Part shown: in pieces, positions 1 to 10,603 of the stretch
Position numbering within the stretch: position 1 is the first letter of the stretch
Layout: every line of letters starts with the position of its first letter
Assembly (NCBI GenBank): GCA_022813625.1
Contig: JAKLMB010000004.1
Location: forward strand, 1,178,001-1,242,000
Reading direction: 5' to 3'
DNA from: Aaosphaeria pasadenensis
Lineage: Eukaryota > Ascomycota > Dothideomycetes > Pleosporales
Length of the DNA: 64,000 nucleotides
Program-made: the position numbers and the translations under genes
The notes under the pieces: model-generated
Databases searched by the model: none
What the model saw: the letters and a program-made list of their open reading frames with translations, nothing else
Told to the model about the DNA's origin: nothing

Positions 1-433
1 CAAGTTCGCAACCAAATTCAAGAGGGGTATACTGGCATCGGGGAAGATATTCGCTTTGAATCCGGGGATGCGGCCAAGGACGGAGGGACCAAGGAGAATG
101 CCTCCAATAACTTCAGCGATAACTCGAGGTTGACGGATCTTTGCGAGGGGCCAGTGGAGGAGACGACAGAAAATGATGATAATGGAAGCCTGCAAGAAAG
201 AGATATTAGGACATGATTCTGTGGGTTATCGTGTCATGGGAGGGAATCCATACTTGGACAATGAACAGAATAATTGGGTTCTTTGGATCGTAGTGTACTG
301 GGTTGACATGTTCGAGCACGCCACCTTGGGGAGTAGCCTTGTTCCCACTGCTCGGAGTCGCGCTGGCGGCGGAGGCAATCTTGGTGACAACCTGGGTGAC
401 CGTCTGCACGGCGGCAGCGGTGGAGGAAGCCAT
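1..433 (-). CDS. KHA1: K+/H+ antiporter, KHA1 type (5' part, cut by window edge)
   Basis: Exons are 254-433 and <1-189, with a 64-bp GT-AG intron at 190-253; the join is in phase 0. The start ATG at 433 opens a soluble N-terminus (MASSTAAAVQTVTQ) followed by TPQGGVLEHVNPVHYDPKNP, the typical entry of fungal KHA1 proteins. The first membrane segment (PIILFIVQ/ASIIIIFCRLL) spans the splice junction. Next come KIRQPRVIAEVIGGILLGPS and VLGRIPGF, the hallmark of CPA2 monovalent cation/H+ antiporters. In yeast Kha1 is a Golgi-type K+/H+ exchanger acting in ion and pH homeostasis; that role is known for the family, not shown here. About 123 residues of a protein usually over 800 are visible, so C-terminal domains cannot be judged. 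Confidence 0.92.
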
Positions 434-1905
434 GGTGGTGAGCTTGTGGAGTCGCTCTCTAGGCCCTCGGAGGGTTTCTAAGATATAGAAATGGAGAACG
501 ATTGGGGATCGTGGGGTAGACAGAGGGAAGTTGGGTGGGCTACAATAGGCTACTTATTCAAGGTTGGTAGCTAACGAGGGTCTAGTCGAGAGCTGGACCA
601 GCCACCATGGTACCTCGTAGGTCGTAGGTCGATCCACCGACGGGACACCCAACTTTTTGGAGCTGCTGCAGGGTTCTGAGGGATTGGCCCGGGGGTTTGC
701 CAATTCAAGTGTGCTTTTTACAGCAAGTTTCCCAGGCTTGCACGTAGCAGATTGGTCGTTTTCGCAACCAGCGGACGCGCCATGCGGCACATTATTCCTG
801 GAGCTAGCCAGGCGAAGGGCCGCCCACTGTTTCGAGGGTCCCAGCGGTAAGCCAGTCCCAGGCTGGGCATCTGCGGGATTCCTCTGCAAATAAGCCCATG
901 TGATTGATATGTTGTGCTATCATGTTGTTCGTTCTTTGCCATGTACAGCTTGGTGTGTGCCTATCACCATTGTCATGAGCTGTGTCAAGTGTTGGCGATA
1001 TTCCACCAAGGTGTTTCGATAATGCTCCGTGGTGTGCACACGATAAGCCAGACAATATGACACTCAATAGACGAGAATAGAACAAGGCTATGGTCAAAGG
1101 TATTTTCGGTAGTCCGTTCTGGTTGGCAGCATTGTATTCGTTTGTTACTTGGTAGTGTATGTCTGTGTGTGGGATGGCCAGATGTGTGAGTCCTTTGTTC
1201 TTCCTCCTATGTATGGATGTTGCCGAGAACGCCAACGGGGTCATTGGAATGCGCTTCCACTCCACTCCACCACTCCGCTCCACTTTGATACGAACCCGGC
1301 CTGGCCAAAAGAGAGGAAGCGGTCAAGGATGAACATGGCATGGACATGGACATGAACGAGGAGTATGTACGAGTACATTGTTGTCCGCTTGGAGCGCTAT
1401 CTGGCATGTTAGGAGTTTGGTGCTTGGTGCTTGGTGCTTGGTGCTTGGTGCTGTGCTGCACCCAACATGGTCCCTGGTCGTATCGTATGTTCACTGTGAA
1501 TCCTTCCCCCATGAGTCAAATATGACGTCGCCTCTCAAGGTCATTAACTACAAAACCTTCATATCTTGTTTCCCTCGCCAATAAATGAGTGATTTGTTTA
1601 TTTACTGTCTATTCAACTATTCAAAGCATATCTTGGGTATCTTCAAAGGAATATTCGCCATTGTTACGCCGCAGCCGCTGTGCTCCGATTGCTTATCCTC
1701 TTCGCCACGTGAGGACTCAAAGGTCACACGAAGTCAACGACTGACCACAAGCCCAGCCCAGCCTCCAGCCTCCAGCCTCCAGCCTCCAATCTCACCGCTT
1801 CCCCCTCCAACTCCACTCCACCTCTCCACCATTATCGCATCATCGACCAAGTATTGTATCCTACAACAATCATTGTTATTCTCACTCACAATCTCCCACA
1901 ATCCT
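434..1905. other. intergenic region between KHA1 and GH92 genes
   Basis: This is the upstream region of the antiporter and the downstream region of the mannosidase. Open frames here are short, overlap in several frames and show no recognisable domain. It holds a 7-bp tandem repeat near 1.42 kb and a short CCAGCCT-type repeat near 1.76 kb. No gene is supported. Confidence 0.6.
1417..1451 (+). repeat. minisatellite, five TTGGTGC units
   Basis: Five perfect, directly adjacent copies of the heptamer TTGGTGC are visible in otherwise unique intergenic DNA. There is no coding context. Confidence 0.85.
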
Positions 1906-4788
1906 TCAACCATCACCAGACGCTGGACTCGGTGGCACCTCGCTTCCCCAAGCCCTCGGCTCCACACCAAGCACGTACTCCATCTTTCCCCCATCCTCAA
2001 ACACATCCTGCCAAGACACCCACGATTGGTTCCAATCCTCTCCATTGACCTTTAAGCTCTGCACGTAGAACGCCGTATCCTTGTCGCCTCCCGTCGTCGT
2101 GATCGTCAATGTCTTTCCGGTGCCCAGGTCGAGGGTCATGCGAGGAAACCATGGGGAGAGAATGAGGAATGTAGTTTGGCCTGTCAGAGGCCATAGACCT
2201 ATCATCTGCCACTGTTGATTGATCCAAGTTAGCATCGTGTATACGCCGTGCGTGCAGTCCGTTCCGATACCCAAGGCCTTGGGCAGGTGTGTGCAACCTC
2301 GCTAGGCTGTCGACCACCAATATGATATGCATACCCGTGCATGACTTGAGCGCCACCACTAGTCATCGTAGAGTACGGATGAGAAGCATTAGAAGAGACA
2401 GAAAGAAAGACCACTCACAATAATGTTGCTCTCCATGGCCCCGCCATCGCTATTCCCCGGAAGACCCCCAGGCTCCGCGCTATACAACCTCCCAATCTCC
2501 CGCCTCGACCTCTCTACGCTCTTCCACTGCATCCCCGGAACGAAGTTGTATAGGAAAGGCGATGTGAAGCCGGGCTCATTGCCCGCATTGAAGATGTTTA
2601 GCTCGAACAGCTTGTCCACGCGGTCAACGAACTTCCCATCGCCCCCAGAGAGAGCCTTCAAGTGTGCAATGTCGTGTAAGGCGTTTAGGCTATAGATCCA
2701 AGGATTGTCTTCGTAGTAGGCATCGCCCCAGTAACATCCTCCGCACGACAACGGATCTTGATCAACGAAGGAGCCGTTTGCGAGACGTGGAACCATGAAT
2801 CCAGTGTGATTATTCGACTCGGCGAGCGGATTCCAATGATTACGCCAGTTGCGCGAGCGGTTGAGGTACTTCGCTGCGTCGTCGTCGTAGCCCAGCCCCT
2901 GCGCCATCTGGTAGAGACCAAAGTCATTGTTGGAGTATTCAATTGCGCGGGACACGCTGCGTGTGTATGCGGGTGTGATGTAGCCGTACTTCAACCAGTC
3001 GGGAAGCGCGCCACGGCCTTCCTTTGTGGATGAGTCTGGTGCTATGGGGTCGTTGTTCGGTGGCGGTGCGATTTCAGCGTCGGTCTGCATCGCCAGAAAG
3101 CCGTCGTGCCAGTTCACGGCGCCTCGGACATTCTTTACGTATGCGTCCGCGAGTACGTTGTCAGCGTTTGAGCCGACCTGAACGCGACCGTTGAAGTTGG
3201 AAGACCGGGCGTCTGGCATGAAGCCATCATGGCGCCAGATGTCGATGAGTGATCTGATGAACTCTTCGTATGCTGTTGGGTTCACGATATGGAAAAGTGA
3301 TGTTTGACTTGGATGTCGTTAGTTGACCAATCTCGTTTTCAATTATGAGAACTCACCATCGATGCGTATCCCACAGCGTGAAAACATCATCATAGTATGG
3401 CTCTATGCCGTCCCACGCAGCATTCTCCCCCGTTCTGTTTGACGGAATCAAGAACATGCCTAGAAGTGAACTGTACAGCAATCTGGTATCCGCCTCTGTA
3501 GCCCCTTCCACTTGAATCTTGTTCAGCACCTCCGCATTCCAGGTTGACTTCGCTGTTCTCGCCAACTCTTCGATTGTTGTTTCTGTGCTAATCTCCCGAT
3601 CAAGATTCTCACACGCCTGCTCTGTCGACAGAAATGATATCCCCACACAAGATCTCAGCTCCCTCTCTTTGAACGTGAAAACTCCTCCAAGACGCTGTGT
3701 CCCAGAGACCTTCTCGCTGGTCCCGTACTCAGCCAACGTCTCCCCTGAACTATTAGTCCCTTTGAATGTCTTCCAGCTCTCCGGCTCTTTACTAAATCGT
3801 CCACAGAAATAGATGTTCCAGTCAGGCGAGAGATTCCATCCGTTATTATACGTCCCGAATCCTTGGTAATGGCCATCCCTCGCATCATACTCGAATTCCC
3901 CTCCCGAGTAGTGCTGTTCCCATCCGAACCTGCGGAAGCTGGGAAGAACGTGCGACACATCCACTACAATCGAATGCGTGTTGCTGTTACTGCTGTTTCC
4001 AAACAGTGAGGCGTTGGTGTGCGAAAACGTGTAACGATATAATCCAGCATGTTGCGTGGCTGATAGTTCGACAGTGACTCCATTCGCCAGTGACGATTTA
4101 TAGTACCCTATTTCCGCTTCGTCTGGAACTGCGCGGTCTTGTGAGAGGTCGAGCAGTGGATTGGCGATGTCTCCTACGACTGGCATCTGCGATACAACAC
4201 CTATCACCATGGTTAGCAAGCACTCGATAACTTTCGGAAACAGTAAGAGGTCGAACCATATTTCGGCGCCCCACCCGTCCCAGACTCATGCATCATCGAG
4301 AACCCCCAAACCCTCCCTTCAGGCAAGTACCCACTATACGCATCGTGCCGCCCATTCATCACATCCGGACCCAGCTTTACCATGGCAAACGGCGCCGCAA
4401 CCACGCCCGGAAACCTATTCCCCCCCTTCGTCGTCCCTTGACTGCCCACACAAAACCCATCATCAGCCACAATCCAACACCACACAAAAAGGGCAAAGAA
4501 AAAAGGTGCATCTTACAAAACATTAACATGCCTCGTGAGGTCCTCCTCCCCACCGACCTCCAGCGGTCCACCCGCAAACACCATTTCCAGGATCCCCAGC
4601 AGGGAGACTAACATGATGAGAAACGACCGCGAAGGGCTCGAAGAGCTCACAGCAGCAGCAGTCCTCCTCCAAGAAGAAGATGATGAATAGGAATAGAAAG
4701 TACGGTAAGACGACGACGAACCGCCCCCCTTCGCTGCACCAAGATTCCACTCTCCGCCATTCCGCCGCCGCTCAGCCGAGCAAGACAT
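1906..4788 (-). CDS. GH92 family alpha-1,2-mannosidase, type II membrane anchored
   Basis: There are five exons: 4517-4788, 4257-4441, 3357-4200, 2419-3307 and 1906-2211. Introns are 75, 56, 49 and 207 bp; the summed frame is exact, giving 831 aa. Glycoside hydrolase family 92 enzymes are Ca2+-dependent exo-alpha-mannosidases. Residues about 66-83 (SFLIMLVSLLGILEMVFA) form a signal anchor, so the catalytic part should face the secretory lumen or cell surface. Family landmarks are FQGTTKGGNRFPGV, GTGGAPKYGVVSQMPVVGD (rebuilt across an intron), FTLWDTHR, DGFMPDARSSNFNGRVQ, SNADNVLADAYVK, NWRNHWNP, the acid-region motif NAGNEPG, and PGNSDGGAMESN joined to IIWQMIGLWPLTGQTTFLI. The start is the ATG at 4788, the first that puts the anchor in frame. 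Length suits fungal GH92 proteins. Linkage specificity cannot be read from sequence. Confidence 0.93.
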
Positions 4789-6639
4789 CTTGATGTCTTT
4801 TCTCCGGTGGTCACCACGTCACAGACAAGAAACTCGAACCAACACCGTCACGGGGACGAACTCCTTTCTCCTTCCGCCGCTCTACTCTACTCCACTCCGC
4901 GCCGTTCTTCCGAGAAAGATGGAGCCTAGCCAATATCCGCCTTTTCTAAGTAGCTAAGTATTCCTCACTATTTTTTAGAAATAACAGAAAGAAAGGCCTA
5001 GAGAAAAAGGCCCCCGAGTAAAAATAAAAAACAACACGCGACGTCCCGATGTAAGGCGGATAACTCGGGCGCGCGACGTGCTTGGAGGCTTGCCGTGGGA
5101 ACCGACCTTTTTGGGGATATATCGGCACATACGCACACGCCCAGGATAGGAAATGTGCTAGACGAGAGGAGACGAGACGAGGGGGCCAGGGCTTGGGAGA
5201 TGAGCATGAGAAGTCTCTCCGTGATTTGTAGGGAGGCGGAGAGTTATTATTCAAACTTGGTGGATTTCTTTCGTCGTATGTATGTGTGGGATGGTATGGT
5301 ATCGAGCTTCCGAGATCGTGGATGCGTTCCGTGGATGATCGCCAATTTATATCTGCTACCCCTACGCGCGGGGGATTATTCGACCTGAATTTTCGTAACT
5401 TTGCGAAGCGCGCGCAAGAATGGAGGAGGGGATGAGGGGAGGGTATATGTACAATCACACGATTTGCGCCGGGAGTCTGGGTCATGTGGGGGCGTATTGA
5501 TTGAATTCATCTAATCGATCTAGAAAATCGGTATTTCCATTTGAGATTCCGACAAGACTACCTACAATAAACTACCAGCCGCTATGTTGTGTTATGTATG
5601 TGTAGCGTCAGGGGTATGTTCACCCAGCTACCCATTTGGTATTCTAGAATGAGTAAGTAGCAGTATAGATGAGACTAAAAGCGGGAAGAGAAAGCCATGG
5701 TTTGTGGAAGAGGTATGGTGGTTTTTTCTTCTTCTCGGAATGGGTTAATTGTTGTAGTTTGCTTTTGTTGGCGGCTGAAATGGCTGGCTGGGCTGAGATG
5801 GGCTGAGATGGAGGTGTAGATTAGATGTTGATTAGGTGGGTACCTGTAGTTTTGTTAGTAGGCTGCCTGGCTGGGCGGGCGTGGTGTGAAATGTTCAACA
5901 AATACTTCCTTGTGTAACAATGGATCGATTGAAAGCCCATCCAATCCAACCCAAGGATTTGTCATTCCTCATACACTTTACTGCGGGTATACAAGTAAAA
6001 GTGCAAAGTTGTGTATAATTGAATACTTAGGAACTTGGACTACATGCTATACACTTATGCTCTACCCGACCAATCACATCCTACCATCTACCGAGACTAT
6101 AGTTCCGAACTTCCACCCCCTGAATCGGAATCTATGGATTCTCCCTTGGCGCCCGCCCGGCGCGCCATCTAAAGAAAGCCGGGCTGGCGATTTTTTGTGT
6201 GGCGTTCGTTTGTGGCGTTTTGTGATTTCTTCTGCGTGTGGAAATGATGGACAGAAGGAGTGGAAGAGAGGAGAGGGCGGACTTGGGTTTGGGTGATGAG
6301 AATGGGCATGGCGATGGGGATGGGAATTGCATGAATTCAAGGTTTTGGATTGAAATGGTTGATTGGGTTTTCGTGACGGAGTATGAAGTTGGAGATGGGG
6401 ATGGAGTTAGACGTGTACTTGTGTGAACCTACCTAACCATTGTGAAAATCCAGAGGCGCATTGCATTTTGTCCCCGTCGGTGATCATTGCATTGCATCTG
6501 ATTCAATCACGAATCTCGCTATGCCGCACGACCATGTAAACACACTCCTTCAAAGTACACTCACCTTGACTTAACATCACCACTCCGAAGACGGCGACTC
6601 CGAAAAACTGTACATAAAAAAGCATATTCAAGTTTCTAT
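4789..6639. other. long intergenic region, no supported gene
   Basis: About 1.85 kb lies between the GH92 start and the cupin stop. Several frames of 60-179 codons exist on both strands, but they overlap, are low-complexity and carry no motif. The stretch at 5.7-5.9 kb has short GGCTGGGCTGAGATGGGCTGAG repetition. It probably contains the GH92 promoter and leader and the 3' region of the cupin gene. Confidence 0.55.
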
Positions 6640-7213
6640 TTATTTTCCCCCTTCACTCTTCCCCCACCCCTCAAGATTCTCCACAATAGGATTCCTCCCG
6701 CCCCGCGTGATGATCCAAACAATATCCTCATCACTATCATTGACCTCCTGATGTTCTGCGTACGCGGGAATCAGCGCGAAGTCTCCAGGACCTAGCTCTT
6801 GTCTCTTGCTCCCGTTCGGCCCGCTCACAATGGCGCCGTGGCCTTTGGCGGCGTAGACGATGGTGTCTGGGTAATTGTATCAGATTCTCTTGTCGGTAAA
6901 GAAATAATTTATGTTTGTGGATGAAGAGGGGAGGGGAATGGATAGTGGGAGTAGATGGGTTACAGTACCTTCTTCGCCATGATGATGGACTGCGGAGGCG
7001 GTGTGCGGTTTTGCTATCATGACTGCATTCATGGTGATTTAATTAGGAAGGCTACGTATGGTTATGGTTATTAATGATATGTGTGTGTTTACCTGTCCCG
7101 CATATTTGGTCCGACATGTCTGTGATGGCGTTCATGCGAATCATGCCCTCTGTCTGCGCTCCGCTCGGCGCGTTGATCTCGGCGCTTTTCTTGACGACGA
7201 CTTCGCGGGACAT
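6640..7213 (-). CDS. small cupin-domain protein
   Basis: Exons are 7093-7213, 6969-7022 and 6640-6866, with introns of 70 and 102 bp. The phases fit exactly and give 133 aa. It is a single conserved beta-barrel (cupin_2 type). The start MSREVVVKKSAEINAPSGAQ is followed by the metal-binding motif region AVHHHGEEDTIVYAAKG (built across the second intron), then GPGDFALIPAYAEHQEVN, where the second-motif His falls at AEH, and VWIITRGGRNPIVENLEGWG at the end. No signal peptide is seen, so it is probably cytosolic. Small cupins of this kind include dioxygenase-like and regulatory proteins; no substrate can be assigned. The ATG at 7213 is the first that gives the conserved frame. Confidence 0.85.
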
Positions 7214-7395
7214 GCTTGCTGTGTCTCGATTCCCAAACTTGAGATTAGGATTTGGGCTATTGATTTTGTTTTGATCTTGGATGGTGTTTGAGAGACGTAT
7301 GTTGCCCCGCTGGGGTGACTATGTGCGGAGGTCGATGAGTAATGGGATTTATTGCTCCTCATTGGCCAGACATAGCAGGACTATGGAGGTGCAAT

Positions 7396-7605
7396 TCATC
7401 TTGTCTTCTCGAGATCAAATGGCCAAATCTCTCTCGCATCGTTTTTGTCTTTAATCGGCTCATCTTCATCTGCGTTTTCAACTTCCTCGACAGCTTTTAG
7501 CATCTCTGCAAAGAGTTTTCGATGCATAAACTTGGTTGCTTCCCACTCGTTTGTAGGCACCCAGCCTAATAGCAATGTCGTCTTGTTGTACAGAAGTAGT
7601 TTCAT
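7396..7605 (-). CDS. short hypothetical ORF, possible gene remnant
   Basis: An ATG-initiated frame of 69 codons has a plausible globular composition (NEWEATKFMHRKLFAEM, then a Glu/Asp/Lys-rich end DEDEPIKDKNDAREIWPFDL). No family is recognised and no splice partners were found. It lies at the left edge of the decayed block around 7.6-9.8 kb, so it may be a leftover of a larger broken gene rather than a functional one. Confidence 0.25.
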   Translation of the reverse strand: MKLLLYNKTTLLLGWVPTNEWEATKFMHRKLFAEMLKAVEEVENADEDEPIKDKNDAREIWPFDLEKTR

Positions 7606-7654
7606 TGATATCCTATCTGCGACTTGTTTACGGTCTCCAAGTTTTTCATTTCGA

Positions 7655-7745
7655 TAGCCTAAAGGATGTCCTACAGGTGTCGTATAGGGTGTCCTCTAGG
7701 TGTCCTAGAGGATGCCCTACAGATACCCCACGGATATCTAAGATA
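7655..7745. repeat. degenerate GTGTCCTA-type repeat array, left side of family X copy 1
   Basis: Short irregular repetitions of GGTGTCCTAGAGGATG-like words are packed in about 90 bp. Read as reverse complement they resemble the GGACATCTGCAGGGC array at 9.63-9.76 kb, so the two arrays face each other around family X copy 1. The match is by eye and imperfect. Confidence 0.5.
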
Positions 7746-8101
7746 AGTAAACATCACTCAACGGGTTGAAATGTAATCAGGAATGTATATAATTGATGAG
7801 ACTCCTTGTTTACCTAGTGATGGGGACTTTTATACCCCTCGAAGTGGTCAAATGCGACCGGGAAGTCTATAGGTAATAAAGTTCCTCAAAAGCTGAAATG
7901 TTCCCCCGATGCCCTTAAACTCGCTGATGATGTCGACCTAGACATCCACTAAAGGGATCAGATATGACCTAGAAAGTAAACAGAAAATGGAACCTCTTGA
8001 AAAAGCAAATATGCTTTTAAGAGTAGAATGATAACCCCCCGAAACTCCTTGTTCCTTCCATCATGTTGAACCAAAGCGGCTATTTACCTCACAGAACGTG
8101 T

Positions 8102-9126
8102 CTATTCCTCCTCACTGCCGCTGTCGCTGAAATTGAAGTCAACTCCCGGATCATTCTTATCTTCAAACCAATGCCGGACCTCCGACTGGTCAATGATTAT
8201 TGGGAGATCCTCAATTGGCGGTGGTTGGACAAATGTAGATTGTACAGTCAAGTCCTTCCAGTATCGAAAGAATTTAAGGTCTTATGAACGGGTTTGGTTG
8301 CTAGAGCTTTGGTGCCGAGCACGTAAACGGATCTTTATTGAGTCCTCTATACCTAGAACATGGCAATCCTTGATGAAATCTTGCCAACGTCTGCAGATAG
8401 CCTTAAGCTCTGGCGAAGATGATAGCGGTGGTTCAAAGATCGTGTCGAAATCGATATATCGTGCGAAAGACCTGTACATTTCATATGCAATAACCTTTCG
8501 CTCGTGTGCGCTTGGGGGCCAGAGTTGCTCAAGCATATCAACTCTCTCCTACCTCGTGATATTTAGCATGTTTATGGGAGGGGTTTTATCCAAGCTCTGA
8601 TAATAGAGTGTTCTAGCGTGCATGAAGAGATAACTATAAATTGTGAATTATTGAAAGGTCGTAGAAACTATGGTAAACGGCTTACTCTGTGCAGATGCTG
8701 GCTTGCCACTTACGTTGTCTATTGTTGATATAGTGCTTCTTGAGTTTGTAATCAACCGACGTGGCCTCCAGGTACTTATAAGTGTCGTTGAACGTGGCTA
8801 CAGAGATATGATGGACTCGGAAGTAGTGGGCAACAATAATGAGTGTTTCGTGATTATTGACTGTACCACATGCATTAGCAGATTTAAAGGTATGTAATAA
8901 TAGAGTAGATGATCTTACTGCGGCCGCTTCGTCCCCAATACTCCCAGAAAAGACTATCGCTGTATCCGTCCAGTATCTCACCGATTGTGTGAATAGATCT
9001 CTCTTTGACTTCAGTCTGTTTAGGCCCGTTTCGTGCCATCTCGTTGCCGGGGCCGTTTTCTCCACTTGACGGTGTGCCCTGGATAGGCTCTTCTTGCTGA
9101 TTGACTATCGTGGAATAATAAGACAC
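8102..9126 (-). pseudogene. family X copy 1: unknown protein gene with two internal stops
   Basis: Three exons, 8919-9126, 8686-8860 and 8102-8633, have good GT-AG introns of 58 and 52 bp and sum to exactly 305 codons. The frame is broken only by TAG (8549-8551) and TAA (8282-8284). The frame opens at a GTG at 9126 with no clear ATG upstream, so the true start is lost or lies in an unseen exon. Segments shared with copy 2 are VAHYFRVHHIS, MLEQLWPPSAHERKVIAYEM, SFARYIDFDTIF, LGIEDSIKIRL, FFRYW and PPPIEDLP, with an acidic C-terminus. I do not recognise the family. The preserved frame and splice sites suggest recent decay by point mutation, or stop readthrough, which I consider unlikely. Confidence 0.6.
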
Positions 9127-9636
9127 GCGAAGGCACCCAGAGAGAGGATACTTGAAGAAAAACAGGAAGGACGGGATATATTGTAGTAGATGGGATAGAT
9201 CGAGGTAGAGAGGATGGAGCGAAGTCGAGGGAGAAGGCGAAGTAGACGCGATAGAGCGAAGTAGGAGGGCTGGAGCAAAGTGGAGAGGAAAAAGCGGAGT
9301 AGAGGGCTAGGGCGAAGCAGAGGGTATTTATATTATCAATTCCAAGGTGAGAGACAGGCCGCCACAAGGCAAGGCGAAGGTAAGTGAAATAATCTACTTT
9401 GGACACACCTCATATTCTAACCAAGTCCAACTCGTTGACCGCTCTTTCAATGGCCTTTCTCTGGCGGTGACGAATGAAGAGGTCGGAGAATATCGCGACA
9501 GAATGGTAGTAGCAATGTATGAGAAGCTTGTGCAGTAACTGAGCTAGACCACCTGTGTTGAGCAAAACATGCACGGAGCGAATGAGCGGTTCCTATATAA
9601 TTCTTCAGGCGATAATATTCAGTCATCTAGGACATC

Positions 9637-9762
9637 TGCAGGGCAAGTACAGGACATCTGCAGGGCAGGTACGGGACATCCACAGGGTGTCTACAGGCAG
9701 TCTGCCAGGACACCGCCAGGACACCGCCAGGATATCGCCAGGACAAGTGAAAGACATCTAAT
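9637..9762. repeat. GGACATCTGCAGGGC / CCAGGACACCG tandem-like array
   Basis: Two near-identical units (GGACATCTGCAGGGCA and its repeat) are followed by degenerate units and by CCAGGACACCG repeated directly. It lies just right of family X copy 1 and resembles the reverse complement of the array at 7655-7745. Confidence 0.6.
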
Positions 9763-10603
9763 TAGACCAAGTACTGCATGGCGCTTCAGCTTTTTAGGGT
9801 CTCAAACGTGGCGTGGTAGGCGCGCTCGCATATAACACGCACACCTGAATCAAAAACATTCGAATAGTGTGTTGAATTAAAAGGCGACCATGTTTCAAAG
9901 ACGCATAATCATTCATAATTGATATAGTGAGCTGCAGTGACTTACAGTGACTGACAGTCACATTTAACATGAAAAGGAAGCGAAATGCACCATTTACCTA
10001 ACCACCAACCGAATTCCTCGCTGAAGTTATGCTATAGTAAAAGTACTAGCTTAACAATTACTAGTATTTCAGAAGCCTATAACTACCTAAGGAATTCTTA
10101 CTTGATACTTACTACTATATTGATACTAAAGATAATCTATGACGTCCTAACACTACTCCTTGCAAGTGTTGATCAGGCAAGTAGTAAGGGGATCTAACTC
10201 TATATATGTTTCCCTTTGTGTTACAATACTTATTGCTATATAAACAAGAGACAGGTTAGTTGTTAGTTGTTTCCTTCCTTAAGTCGGATTTGGACGTGAA
10301 CATCCCGGCTCCAGTTATGCCCACCGGCTTCGATTGAATATGTGTTCTGTGTCAGAAAACACAGGAGCCTCAATTTCGACTTCATTTCCTTACATGATTT
10401 TTAACATTGCTGGTAGAAAAGTAGAAGATAATTTTCAATCAGTCGTCACAGGTGGAGAAATCATAGCAAGAAGAGATATTATAATACGAACATCAGATGT
10501 ATTTCTTAACTCAATACATACACACGAATGAAATATCTATCGTGACCACCACGAAATTTAACTAAACACCGATGGATATATATACAACTTCTTTTTGATA
10601 ATC
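9763..10603. other. AT-rich intergenic stretch
   Basis: This is visibly richer in A and T than the flanking genes, with only short frames and no domain. It separates the family X block from the 3' end of the cytochrome b5-acyl-CoA dehydrogenase gene. Confidence 0.5.

Noticed and set aside
4946..5485. Minus-strand frame of 179 codons upstream of the GH92 gene
   Set aside because: Low-complexity Ser/Pro/Arg/Phe content, no domain, overlapping frames on both strands. More likely promoter or leader sequence.
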